Shown: positions 1 to 6,303 of the stretch, in pieces
Position numbering within the stretch: position 1 is the stretch's first letter
Layout: the number at the start of each line of letters is the position of its first letter
Origin: Oceanospirillaceae bacterium
Lineage (GTDB): Bacteria > Pseudomonadota > Gammaproteobacteria > Pseudomonadales > Balneatricaceae
DNA: 7,225 nt
Assembly (NCBI GenBank): GCA_003497765.1
Contig: DNNY01000193.1
Coordinates: 7,831-15,055 of the forward strand
Direction of reading: 5' to 3'
The notes under the pieces: generated by a model
Database searches by the model: none
What the model was told of the DNA's origin: nothing
What the model saw: the letters and a program-made list of their open reading frames with translations, nothing else
Program-made: the position numbers and the translations under genes

Positions 1-878
1 CCGTTACGGTCACGAACTTCTTGCCATGCGTCACTAGAGTACATATCAGCCAATAGCTTCTGGTATTCAGCTGCTTCAGCATCGCTCAAAGTAGGCGCGC
101 CGAAGAAACCACGCCAGTTTACAAAGCTAGCATCGTAGCCTAATTCTTGCAGAGTAGGCACATTTGGTGCAGCAGGAGAACGCTCGTCGCTAGTGATAGC
201 CAGAATACGTACTTCGCCAGCATTCATCATGGCAATAGCTTCACTAAAGCCTGTAGACAATACATGGGTCTCACCAGACAACATACCAGCCATAGCCTTA
301 CCACCAGCGTCATAGGCAACATACTTCACTTGCGTAGGGTCACCACCAGCAGCTTTAAACGCCATAGCAGCAACCAAATGGTCCATACCACCGCGAGAAG
401 AACCACCAGCAACGGCAACAGATCGCGGATCAGCTTGATAATCAGCAACGATATCAGAGAAAGACTGATACTCAGAAGCAGTCGGTACAACAAATGCAGC
501 ATAGTCACCTATAGTGGCTGCAATAGGGGTTAGGTCGCGGAAGTTTTGTGGGAATACACCAGACAAAGAACGAATAACGATTGGAGTAGAGTTAACCATC
601 AATGTGCCGTGGGCTTGATCGGAAGTTTCGATCAAGTGTGCAATGGCTTTACCACCGCCACCACCAGACATATTTTCATAGGAAGCACTGTCTAGCAAAC
701 CGGATTTGGTCAAGGCTTCACCAGTACCGCGAGCAGTACCATCCCAACCACCCCCAGCACCGCCAGGAATCAAAAAGTGAACACTGTCTACAGCTTGTGC
801 GCTAGTAGCTCCAAAACTGGTGGCAACTACTAAAGCGGCAGCCAAAGCTGTTTGCTTGCTTATTAATTTTTTTAGCAT
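1..878 (-). CDS. tctC: Tripartite tricarboxylate transporter substrate-binding protein TctC (3' end beyond window)
   Basis: Periplasmic substrate-binding subunit of a TTT-type secondary transporter; it captures citrate or a related carboxylate and passes it to the TctA/TctB membrane pair. The frame is open from ATG at 878 to the left edge, giving 292 residues of a family that is usually about 320-330 long, so only the C-terminus is missing. Residues 1-29 form a signal peptide: a K-K N-terminus, a hydrophobic core and an AQA|VD cleavage site. The mature protein begins with the family hallmark PGGAGGGWDGTAR (38-50), then a glycine-rich loop SGGGGGK (71-77); these two loops line the ligand pocket in Bug/TctC proteins. 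Later signatures include AGGSSRGGMDH (157-167) and YDAGGKAMAGMLSG (189-202). A strong Shine-Dalgarno AGGAGA lies 6 bases before the ATG. tctB and tctA probably follow outside the window. The divergent CitA/CitB-type two-component system probably controls it. Family assignment is firm; the exact substrate is inferred. Confidence 0.93.
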   Translation of the reverse strand, partial: MLKKLISKQTALAAALVVATSFGATSAQAVDSVHFLIPGGAGGGWDGTARGTGEALTKSGLLDSASYENMSGGGGGKAIAHLIETSDQAHGTLMVNSTPIVIRSLSGVFPQNFRDLTPIAATIGDYAAFVVPTASEYQSFSDIVADYQADPRSVAVAGGSSRGGMDHLVAAMAFKAAGGDPTQVKYVAYDAGGKAMAGMLSGETHVLSTGFSEAIAMMNAGEVRILAITSDERSPAAPNVPTLQELGYDASFVNWRGFFGAPTLSDAEAAEYQKLLADMYSSDAWQEVRDRN

Positions 879-919
879 GGATTTTCTCCTAAATTTTGTT
901 ATTAGCATAAAGCGCAAAT

Positions 920-929
920 AGATTAATCT
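920..929. repeat. 10-bp perfect palindrome in the tctC upstream region
   Basis: AGATTAATCT reads the same on both strands. It lies 41 bases upstream of the tctC ATG, close to or within where a promoter or a short leader would be. It is AT-rich, as response-regulator sites of the CitB/DcuR family often are, but a match to a defined operator cannot be shown from one copy. It may be chance in an AT-rich region. Confidence 0.35.
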
Positions 930-981
930 CCCTAACCTAGGCGAACCAGTTTAGTCACTTAAAGAATTTAACGAGCTTATT

Positions 982-1160
982 GGTCTTTTTGTGCATATTG
1001 TTCACAGCAATCATTTTCATAAACCTGTACCATAATAGTTAGAGACACTGAAAAGGCTTGGTTTACAAGGTTTTGGGCACTTAGATTAGCAGCCACTGTT
1101 TGGTCAATTTAGAGGCTCAAAACTGCCAAAACTCACTTAATTGGCTGCTTAGGTCATTTT
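982..1160. repeat. Three direct repeats GGTCWWTTT, possible regulator-binding sites
   Basis: The copies are GGTCTTTTT at 982-990, GGTCAATTT at 1102-1110 and GGTCATTTT at 1152-1160. Read in the tctC direction they are AAAWWGACC followed by an A/T-rich extension ending in purines (CTAAGCAG, CAAACAG, CAATAAGC), so the similarity reaches about 14 bases. The last two copies start exactly 50 bases apart and the first is 120 bases further left. The last copy abuts the -35 element proposed for the kinase promoter. Repeated sites in a divergent region beside a response-regulator gene suggest operators for that regulator; this is inference. Confidence 0.45.
1088..1149. repeat. 8-bp inverted repeat with widely spaced arms in the control region
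   Basis: AGCAGCCA at 1088-1095 is the exact reverse complement of TGGCTGCT at 1142-1149. Arm centres are 54 bases apart, about five helical turns, so two proteins bound at the arms would face the same side of the DNA. The interval contains one of the direct repeats and the shorter dyad GCCAA/TTGGC (1125-1129, 1141-1145), whose right arm overlaps the right arm of the large repeat. An operator pair or looping element is possible. A terminator is unlikely because there is no adjacent T-tract. Confidence 0.4.
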
Positions 1161-1187
1161 GCAGAGTTTTACCAGGTTAATTATAAT
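1159..1187 (+). promoter_or_regulatory. Putative sigma-70 promoter of the kinase-regulator operon
   Basis: A perfect -10 hexamer TATAAT lies at 1182-1187, with TTGCAG at 1159-1164 as a weak -35 (only the TTG matches consensus) at the ideal 17-base spacing. Transcription would start near 1194, leaving a leader of roughly 37 bases before the kinase ATG at 1231. The -35 overlaps the end of the third GGTCWWTTT repeat, so a protein bound there could repress or activate this promoter. The assignment rests on pattern only. Confidence 0.5.
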
Positions 1188-1230
1188 AATTTGAAAACAA
1201 CAATAACTTACACACCATTCCATTTGGGCT

Positions 1231-2841
1231 ATGACTTATTCGATCCGCCACTTAAAGCTTAAAACGCGCATGATTCTTGTGTTTGGATTGGTAGTGCTTA
1301 TCCAGTCTGGACTAATTGGGCTATTTGCCATCACTACCCTTAAAGAATCACTCCATGACCAGATTGCTCAACGCGCACTGCATGTGGCTAAAACCATTGC
1401 CGCCATGCCACAAGTGATCAATGCTATAGAAACCAAGCAAGTAGAAACACTACCCGAGTTGGCCTTAACCATGGCCAATAAAAATGATGCTTTATTTGTG
1501 GTTATTGGTGACCGTAAGGGCATTCGCTTAGCCCACCCTACCCTGGCGCGTATCGGTCAACCCATGTATGACGACGAGGGTGATGATAATGAACCAGCTC
1601 TGGTTTATGGTCGCCCCTATACGCAAGTTGCCGTGGGTAGCTTAGGTGCTTCCATGCGTGGTAAAGCACCTATCTTTAACTCCACAGATGAACATATTAT
1701 CGGTATCGTTTCTGTAGGCTTTAAAATGGATACTGTGCAACTTATATCCAGCCAATATCGTAATAGCCTATTATTTGCTATCAGTGTCAGCCTGATTGCT
1801 TCAGTGCTTATTGCTTTATGGTTTACTCAACACTTTAAGAAAGCCCTGTTTGGCCTTGAGCCAGAACAAATTGGCCGCCTGTATCAAGAACGTAATGCCA
1901 CCTTGGAGTCAGTTCGCGAGGGTATCATTGCCATTAATAGAGATGGATATATCACCACCTTTAACCGCGCTGCGGTGCAAACCCTCGAACTACAAAAAGA
2001 CACCCAACTCAATGGCCAGCATATACGGACAGTGTTACCTAATAGCCATATGCTCGAAATACTAGAAACTGGGGAAGCGGAATTTGACCGAGAAATTTGG
2101 CTGCGCGATCGTAATTTTATTGTTAACCGTATACCGCTTATTCAAGGAGGTGAAATTACCGGTGTTGTATCCAGCTTTCGCCTTAAAAATGAATTGGACT
2201 TGGTATCCCAGAAGCTGACCGATATTCAAGCCTATGCCGATTCACTGCGCAGCCAATCCCATGAGTATGCCAATAAACTGCAAACCATTGCCGGCTTGAT
2301 TCAAATTGGCTCTACAGACGAGGCATTAACACTCATCGGCCAAGAAAGCCTCAGCCATCAAGAACTAATTGGTCTTCTCACAGAAACTGTATCGGATCCT
2401 ATTCTGTCAGGATGCCTATTAGGCAAGTATAATCGCGCCAAAGAACTAGGCCTAAACCTAGTCATTGATGCCGAAAGCAGTATGCACGATATTCCTTTGA
2501 GTCTGCCGCGAGAACAGTTAGTTAGTGTGCTAAGTAACATCATCGATAATGCCATGGAAGCCACTAAAAAGCAGGGCAATGATACGGTCTTTATTCATAT
2601 GACGGATTTAGGCCAAGAGCTAATTTTTGAAATTGAAGATCAAGGCCCAGGTATCGGTGAACAACAACAAGAACAAATCTTTGCTCGTGGCTATAGCAGC
2701 AAAAGTGAGCCCAACCATGGTTTGGGACTCCATTTAGTGCAACAATTACTACCCTTATTACCGGGTCGCCTAACGCTAGAAAATACAGATCAGGGTTGTC
2801 GCTTTACTGTCTATATTGAGAAGCGTCAGGAGAAACTATGA
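1231..2841 (+). CDS. CitA/DcuS-family sensor histidine kinase
   Basis: Membrane sensor kinase of 536 residues, a typical length for the CitA/DcuS family. TM1 is about residues 14-36 and TM2 about 179-198; they enclose a periplasmic single-Cache domain. Inside it, R99-x-x-H102-P and S137-LGASM-R143-G-K145 match, from memory of CitA, the citrate-binding residues R66, H69, S101, R107 and K109. A cytoplasmic PAS domain follows (about 218-320, core VREGIIAINRDGYITTFNRA). The phosphoacceptor is H344 in SQSHEYANKL, the HExxN box of this family. The ATPase domain has its N box at 436-444 (NIIDNAMEA), G1 at 470-476 (DQGPGIG) and G2 at 496-500 (HGLGL). The start at 1231 lacks a clear Shine-Dalgarno, but it gives the usual short basic tail before TM1; Met14 would cut into TM1. 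It overlaps the regulator gene by 4 bases. The ligand is probably citrate or a similar carboxylate carried by the divergent TTT system; DcuS-like C4-dicarboxylate sensing is the main alternative. Confidence 0.92.
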   Translation: MTYSIRHLKLKTRMILVFGLVVLIQSGLIGLFAITTLKESLHDQIAQRALHVAKTIAAMPQVINAIETKQVETLPELALTMANKNDALFVVIGDRKGIRLAHPTLARIGQPMYDDEGDDNEPALVYGRPYTQVAVGSLGASMRGKAPIFNSTDEHIIGIVSVGFKMDTVQLISSQYRNSLLFAISVSLIASVLIALWFTQHFKKALFGLEPEQIGRLYQERNATLESVREGIIAINRDGYITTFNRAAVQTLELQKDTQLNGQHIRTVLPNSHMLEILETGEAEFDREIWLRDRNFIVNRIPLIQGGEITGVVSSFRLKNELDLVSQKLTDIQAYADSLRSQSHEYANKLQTIAGLIQIGSTDEALTLIGQESLSHQELIGLLTETVSDPILSGCLLGKYNRAKELGLNLVIDAESSMHDIPLSLPREQLVSVLSNIIDNAMEATKKQGNDTVFIHMTDLGQELIFEIEDQGPGIGEQQQEQIFARGYSSKSEPNHGLGLHLVQQLLPLLPGRLTLENTDQGCRFTVYIEKRQEKL

Positions 2842-3521
2842 GCATTCGTGTCATTATCGCCGAGGACGACCCTCAAATTGCCGAAATTCAGCAACGCTTC
2901 CTCGATCGTATTGATGGTTTTGAACTAGTTGGTGTGGCGCGCAGTATTGCCGAAGCCAAAGACTTAGTTGAGGTGCTTAAACCCGACCTACTGCTGCTAG
3001 ACGTATATTTTCCCGATGGCACAGGTTTAGATTTGCTGCGCGACCTGCGCAGCAACGCCCATCACACAGATGTGATTCTAATCACCGCCGCCAAAGATGT
3101 GGATACCTTACGCGAAGCCATGCATGGTGGGGTATTTTATTTGCTTATCAAACCGCTAATTTTTGCCCGCCTACAAGAGGCTTTACATAATTATCGCGAT
3201 CATTTGCAAAAACTACAGCAACTCGATCAATTAGCCCAAACTGATGTCGATAACCTTCTGAATCAATCTGCTAAGCAGGCCACAACGGGACAAGAGCGAC
3301 TCCCCAAGGGCGTAGATGCACTCACCTTAAATAAGGTACGTGAGGCATTTGCTAATAATCCAAAGGAATTATTTAGTGCAGAACAGATGGGTTCAATTAT
3401 AGGCGCCAGTCGCACCACTGCCAGACGCTATCTGGAATACCTCACCAGTACCGAAGAGGTAAAAACTGAAGTTAATTATGGCAGCGTGGGTCGGCCAGAA
3501 AGACTCTATATTAAGCTTTAG
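2838..3521 (+). CDS. CitB/DcuR-family response regulator
   Basis: Cytoplasmic DNA-binding partner of the upstream kinase, 227 residues, typical for the family. The receiver domain (about 3-120) has the acidic pair D10/D11, phosphoacceptor D55 (LLLLDVYFPDG), T83 and K105 followed by proline. A linker with several Leu and Gln residues (about 120-150) leads to the C-terminal helix-turn-helix. There, ALTLNKVREAF (161-171), SAEQMGSIIGASRTTARRYL (180-199) and YGSVGRPERLY (214-224) are the hallmark pattern of CitB, DcuR and DpiA regulators. The start codon overlaps the kinase stop in an ATGA arrangement with AGGAG 5 bases upstream, so translation is coupled. It probably activates tctC and perhaps its own operon through the shared control region. 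The family is certain; the target is inferred from position. Confidence 0.93.
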   Translation: MSIRVIIAEDDPQIAEIQQRFLDRIDGFELVGVARSIAEAKDLVEVLKPDLLLLDVYFPDGTGLDLLRDLRSNAHHTDVILITAAKDVDTLREAMHGGVFYLLIKPLIFARLQEALHNYRDHLQKLQQLDQLAQTDVDNLLNQSAKQATTGQERLPKGVDALTLNKVREAFANNPKELFSAEQMGSIIGASRTTARRYLEYLTSTEEVKTEVNYGSVGRPERLYIKL

Positions 3522-3536
3522 CAAGTGCCCTAATGA

Positions 3537-3557
3537 GCCTACATGAAAATGTTAGGC
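3537..3557. terminator. Hairpin between convergent genes, possible shared terminator
   Basis: GCCTACAT (3537-3544), loop GAAA (3545-3548) and ATGTTAGGC (3549-3557) form an 8-bp stem with one bulged T. It lies in the 30-base gap between the regulator stop and the pgi stop and overlaps the pgi TAA (3552-3554). No run of T follows on either strand, so it is not a classic intrinsic terminator; it could still block 3'-end decay or stop convergent polymerases. Confidence 0.35.
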
Positions 3558-5192
3558 GCGAAGACTCTTAAAATAGTCGATCAGGCCATTGGTAGAACTA
3601 TCGTGAGCATTGGTACTCTCGCCATTAATTTCAGACAAGATGCCTTTGGCTAATGTTTTACCCAACTCAACACCCCACTGATCAAAAGAGCAAATATCCC
3701 AAACCACACCTTGGGTAAAAATTTTATGCTCATATAAAGCGATCAAAGCACCTAAAGTGCGCGGGTCAACACGCTTTAACAGCAAAGTATTACTTGGGCG
3801 ATTGCCTTCATGAACCTTATGGGGCAACAATGCTTCAATCTCTTGCTGATTTAATCCCTGCGCCTGCAATTGCTCTCGCACCTGATCTTCACTAATGCCA
3901 TTCATCAGTGCTTCAGTCTGGGCAAAAAAGTTAGCCATCAGGTTTTCATGGTGCCCGCGCACTGGCGTAGAACTTTCCACTGAGCCAATAAAGTCGGCAG
4001 GTACAATCACATTACCCTGATGCAGAAGCTGATAAAAAGCGTGCTGCCCATCAATACCTAACTGTCCCCATACCACAGGTGAAGTAGGGTAATTAACCCG
4101 ATTACCAGTCTGGTCAACATGTTTACCGTTACTTTCCATATCCGCTTGCTGGATATAGTCAGTAAAGCTTTCTAGGGGCTGGTCATAGGGTAAAATAACC
4201 AAACTTTGAGCGCCGTGTAATAAGCTATTCCAGATACCTATCAAAGCCAAAATAACCGGGGCATTATTAGCCATCGGCTGATCACGGAAATGTTGATCCA
4301 TATCATAGGCGCCAGTTAGCAGCTCTTCAAACTGATCAAAGCCCAAATACAAAGCAATGGGTAAGCCAATAGCAGACCAAATAGAATAGCGGCCACCTAC
4401 CCAGTCCCACATAGTGAACATATGCTCCGTATCTATACCAAACTCACTTACCGCTTTAGTATTTGTGGACACCGCCACAAAGTGCTTCTTCACCGCGCGC
4501 TCATCAAAAGCGGAGGCCATTAGCCAGTTACGTGCTGTTTGGGCGTTAGTCATGGTTTCACTAGTAGTAAAGGTTTTACTAGCCACCACAAAGAGCACTT
4601 GTTCAGGATGTAAGGGGCGCAATACTTCGGCAACTTCAACACCATCGACATTAGAAATAAAGTGCACACGGACTTTGTTATCCGCATAAGCAGACAAGGC
4701 CTGAGTAACCATTTTAGGCCCCAAATTTGAGCCACCAATACCGATATTCACAACATCAGTAATACGCTTACCAGAGTAACCTAACCATTCCCCAGACCGC
4801 ACCTTATCAACAAACTGGCGCATATTTGCCAATTCATCGTTAACTTGCTCCATGACATTGATACCATCGACTAATAAGGGTGCGTTACCACGATTACGCA
4901 AAGCTGTATGTAGAACAGCACGATTTTCAGTGGTGTTAATCTTGTCACCACGATACATACGCTCTATGGCACCTGTAAGATCCATATCCTTGGCCAGACC
5001 GAATAGGGCGGACAATACCTCATCGGTAATGCAATTCTTAGAATAATCGAAAAGAATATTTTGTACGCCTAAGGAGTACTTCTGAAAACGCTGATTATCC
5101 CTAGCAAATAAATCACGTAAGTGAGTATTTCTGTGAATTTGAGCCAGATCTTGTAACTGTTGCCAATAGTCTGACTGCTCGAGTTTTAGCAT
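3552..5192 (-). CDS. pgi: Glucose-6-phosphate isomerase
   Basis: Cytoplasmic isomerase interconverting glucose-6-phosphate and fructose-6-phosphate, 546 residues from ATG at 5192 (E. coli Pgi has 549). Numbering from this ATG, both family signatures are present: WDWVGGRYSIWSAIGLP (262-278) and ICSFDQWGVELGK (500-512). Phosphate-binding segments are GIGGSNLGP (151-159) and SKTFTTSET (205-213). The expected catalytic residues are R268, E353 in DMESNGK, H384 in GQHAFYQ, and K512. A TTG four codons upstream also keeps the frame open, but it overlaps the Shine-Dalgarno GGAAG that sits 5 bases before the ATG, so the ATG is preferred. The start is 15 bases after the glk stop, so the two form an operon. 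Next to edd, Pgi may serve to return fructose-6-phosphate to the Entner-Doudoroff route as well as to run forward (inference). Confidence 0.97.
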   Translation of the reverse strand: MLKLEQSDYWQQLQDLAQIHRNTHLRDLFARDNQRFQKYSLGVQNILFDYSKNCITDEVLSALFGLAKDMDLTGAIERMYRGDKINTTENRAVLHTALRNRGNAPLLVDGINVMEQVNDELANMRQFVDKVRSGEWLGYSGKRITDVVNIGIGGSNLGPKMVTQALSAYADNKVRVHFISNVDGVEVAEVLRPLHPEQVLFVVASKTFTTSETMTNAQTARNWLMASAFDERAVKKHFVAVSTNTKAVSEFGIDTEHMFTMWDWVGGRYSIWSAIGLPIALYLGFDQFEELLTGAYDMDQHFRDQPMANNAPVILALIGIWNSLLHGAQSLVILPYDQPLESFTDYIQQADMESNGKHVDQTGNRVNYPTSPVVWGQLGIDGQHAFYQLLHQGNVIVPADFIGSVESSTPVRGHHENLMANFFAQTEALMNGISEDQVREQLQAQGLNQQEIEALLPHKVHEGNRPSNTLLLKRVDPRTLGALIALYEHKIFTQGVVWDICSFDQWGVELGKTLAKGILSEINGESTNAHDSSTNGLIDYFKSLRA

Positions 5193-5197
5193 ATTAA

Positions 5198-5202
5198 CTT
5201 CC
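5198..5202 (-). promoter_or_regulatory. Ribosome binding site that fixes the pgi start
   Basis: On the minus strand GGAAG precedes ATG (5192-5190) by 5 bases. The possible TTG start at 5204-5202 would fall on top of this site and has no purine-rich site of its own, which argues for the ATG. Confidence 0.65.
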
Positions 5203-5207
5203 AATTA

Positions 5208-6152
5208 TTATTGATTTTTTAATGCTAGTGCCGCACCTTTTAGGCCCAAGTCATTGTCTGTACTTAGTATAACAGGCATTTCTTCCATATACTGACGGAA
5301 ACGTCCACGTTGACAAAAACGATCGACAAAATCACTGTCTTGCATGCTCGATAAAATTTTAGGCAGAATACCACCGACCAAATAAACGCCACCAATAGCG
5401 CCCATATGCAGCGCCGCACTGGCCGCCGCCTGACCCAAAATCCCAAAAAACAAAGCCATAGTTTCTTGCGCTAAAGGATCTGTTGTTGCCGCTGCACTAA
5501 TGGCACCAGCGTCAGTATATTGTGGTGATTGGCCGTCTAATTTAGCTAGGGCAGCGTACAACAAAGGGATACCTGAGCCAGAGGCCACCCGTTCCACGGA
5601 AACATGCTCAAAGTCATTTAACAATTCACCTAAAACAGCCATTTCTCGCGCATTACCCGGGGCAAAGCTAGCATGCCCTCCTTCGCCAATAACAGGCACC
5701 CAAGTGGATTTATTGTAGACCAAACCAGCGACACCCAAGCCAGAACCGGGGCCAATCACTAAACGATTTTCCTCAGGCTTATCCTCACCTGTTTTAATCA
5801 CCACCTGATGTTCAGGATCCAAAGCAGTCACTCCCCAAGCTTGGGCAGCGAAGTCATTTAACCAAAGAGTTTGGCAGCCAAGTTGTTGCTCAACCTTTGC
5901 CTTATCCACTTGCCAATGATTATTTGCCAGCGTAAAAACGGGTTTGTGAACCGGCCCAGCAATAGCAATACTGGCAGCTTGCAAACTTGGTTTTTCCACT
6001 ATAGCCAAATAGGCTTGCACCGCTTGGGTCAAGTCATCATAGTCTACCGCTGGCAGTATATGCAGATGTTGAAGTTCTGTCTGACCAGAGGCAACCAGGG
6101 CAAAGCGGGCATTAGTGGCGCCAATATCAGCAACAAGTTCAAAGTGATTCAT
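5208..6152 (-). CDS. glk: Glucokinase (proteobacterial Glk type)
   Basis: Cytoplasmic ATP-dependent glucokinase forming glucose-6-phosphate. The 314 residues compare with about 320 in E. coli Glk. The N-terminal phosphate-binding motif is ADIGATNARFAL (8-19). The catalytic base is D100 in LWLNDFAAQAWG (96-107). The second nucleotide motif is IGPGSGLGVAGLV (133-145), and the glucose-binding cluster is GEGGHASFAP (156-165), with E157 and H160, plus E187 in VERVASGSG (186-194). The C-terminal ATP-site strand IGGVYLVGGI (253-262) is also present. This is the bacterial Glk family, not the ROK family, whose CxCGxxGC zinc motif is absent. The ATG at 6152 has no strong Shine-Dalgarno but is directly followed by the conserved N-terminus. 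pgi follows after 15 bases. edd lies upstream in the same direction across a 151-base gap that probably holds a promoter or regulatory leader. Confidence 0.96.
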   Translation of the reverse strand: MNHFELVADIGATNARFALVASGQTELQHLHILPAVDYDDLTQAVQAYLAIVEKPSLQAASIAIAGPVHKPVFTLANNHWQVDKAKVEQQLGCQTLWLNDFAAQAWGVTALDPEHQVVIKTGEDKPEENRLVIGPGSGLGVAGLVYNKSTWVPVIGEGGHASFAPGNAREMAVLGELLNDFEHVSVERVASGSGIPLLYAALAKLDGQSPQYTDAGAISAAATTDPLAQETMALFFGILGQAAASAALHMGAIGGVYLVGGILPKILSSMQDSDFVDRFCQRGRFRQYMEEMPVILSTDNDLGLKGAALALKNQ

Positions 6153-6303
6153 ATAACGTGTCTTTATCAGAAGTTTTATTAGTCAGCTTGGCAAGTTGCA
6201 TATTTTGCCTTATGCCAAGGCCAAAAAGATACACAGGTATAGGTTTAAACGAAAAAAACCTTTAATTACCCGCGTATCTCTTGGCGAAAAAAGCGGCGGT
6301 TAG
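6153..6303 (-). promoter_or_regulatory. edd-glk intergenic region with inverted repeats
   Basis: This 151-base AT-rich gap precedes glk-pgi. It carries a 7-base perfect inverted repeat CTTGGCA/TGCCAAG (6187-6193, 6213-6219). A second hairpin, TTTTGCCTT/AAGGCCAAAA (6203-6211, 6217-6226), shares bases with it, so only one can form at a time. A third dyad, AGGTTT/AAACCT (6241-6246, 6256-6261), lies further upstream. Next to it, GTAATTAAA (minus strand, 6269-6261) resembles half of the HexR operator known from sugar-catabolism genes of gammaproteobacteria. I could not pick a convincing -35/-10 pair, so the presence of a glk promoter here is inferred from gap length and repeats. Confidence 0.45.

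Larger units (their letters stand above)
879..1230. promoter_or_regulatory. Divergent control region between tctC and the sensor kinase gene
   Basis: This 352-base non-coding stretch separates two genes that point away from each other, so it must carry both promoters. It is AT-rich and unusually full of short repeats. There are three copies of GGTCWWTTT (982, 1102, 1152), an 8-base inverted repeat (1088-1095 with 1142-1149), a second dyad GCCAA/TTGGC (1125-1129 with 1141-1145) and a palindrome AGATTAATCT (920-929). I found a plausible sigma-70 promoter towards the kinase but no convincing -35/-10 pair towards tctC. That would fit a tctC promoter that depends on an activator such as the neighbouring CitB-family regulator (inference). 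Confidence 0.75.

Noticed and set aside
147..805. Plus-strand open frames opposite tctC
   Set aside because: They are antisense to a clear tctC frame, have no family resemblance and are rich in Arg, Ser and His, as expected from reverse reading of a real gene.
990..1006. CRP-like dyad TGTG-N9-CACA upstream of tctC
   Set aside because: The CRP consensus needs 8 bases between TGTG and CACA; here there are 9, and the inner A/T positions do not fit. Spacing is strict in known sites, so I do not call it.
1071..1095. Possible sigma-54 promoter (TTGGGCAC...AGC)
   Set aside because: The GG and GC elements are not separated by the required 10 bases, and the CitB-family regulator lacks a sigma-54 interaction domain.
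5193..5204. Upstream TTG as the start of pgi, giving 550 residues
   Set aside because: It overlaps the Shine-Dalgarno of the ATG at 5192, and the ATG product is closer in form to known Pgi N-termini.
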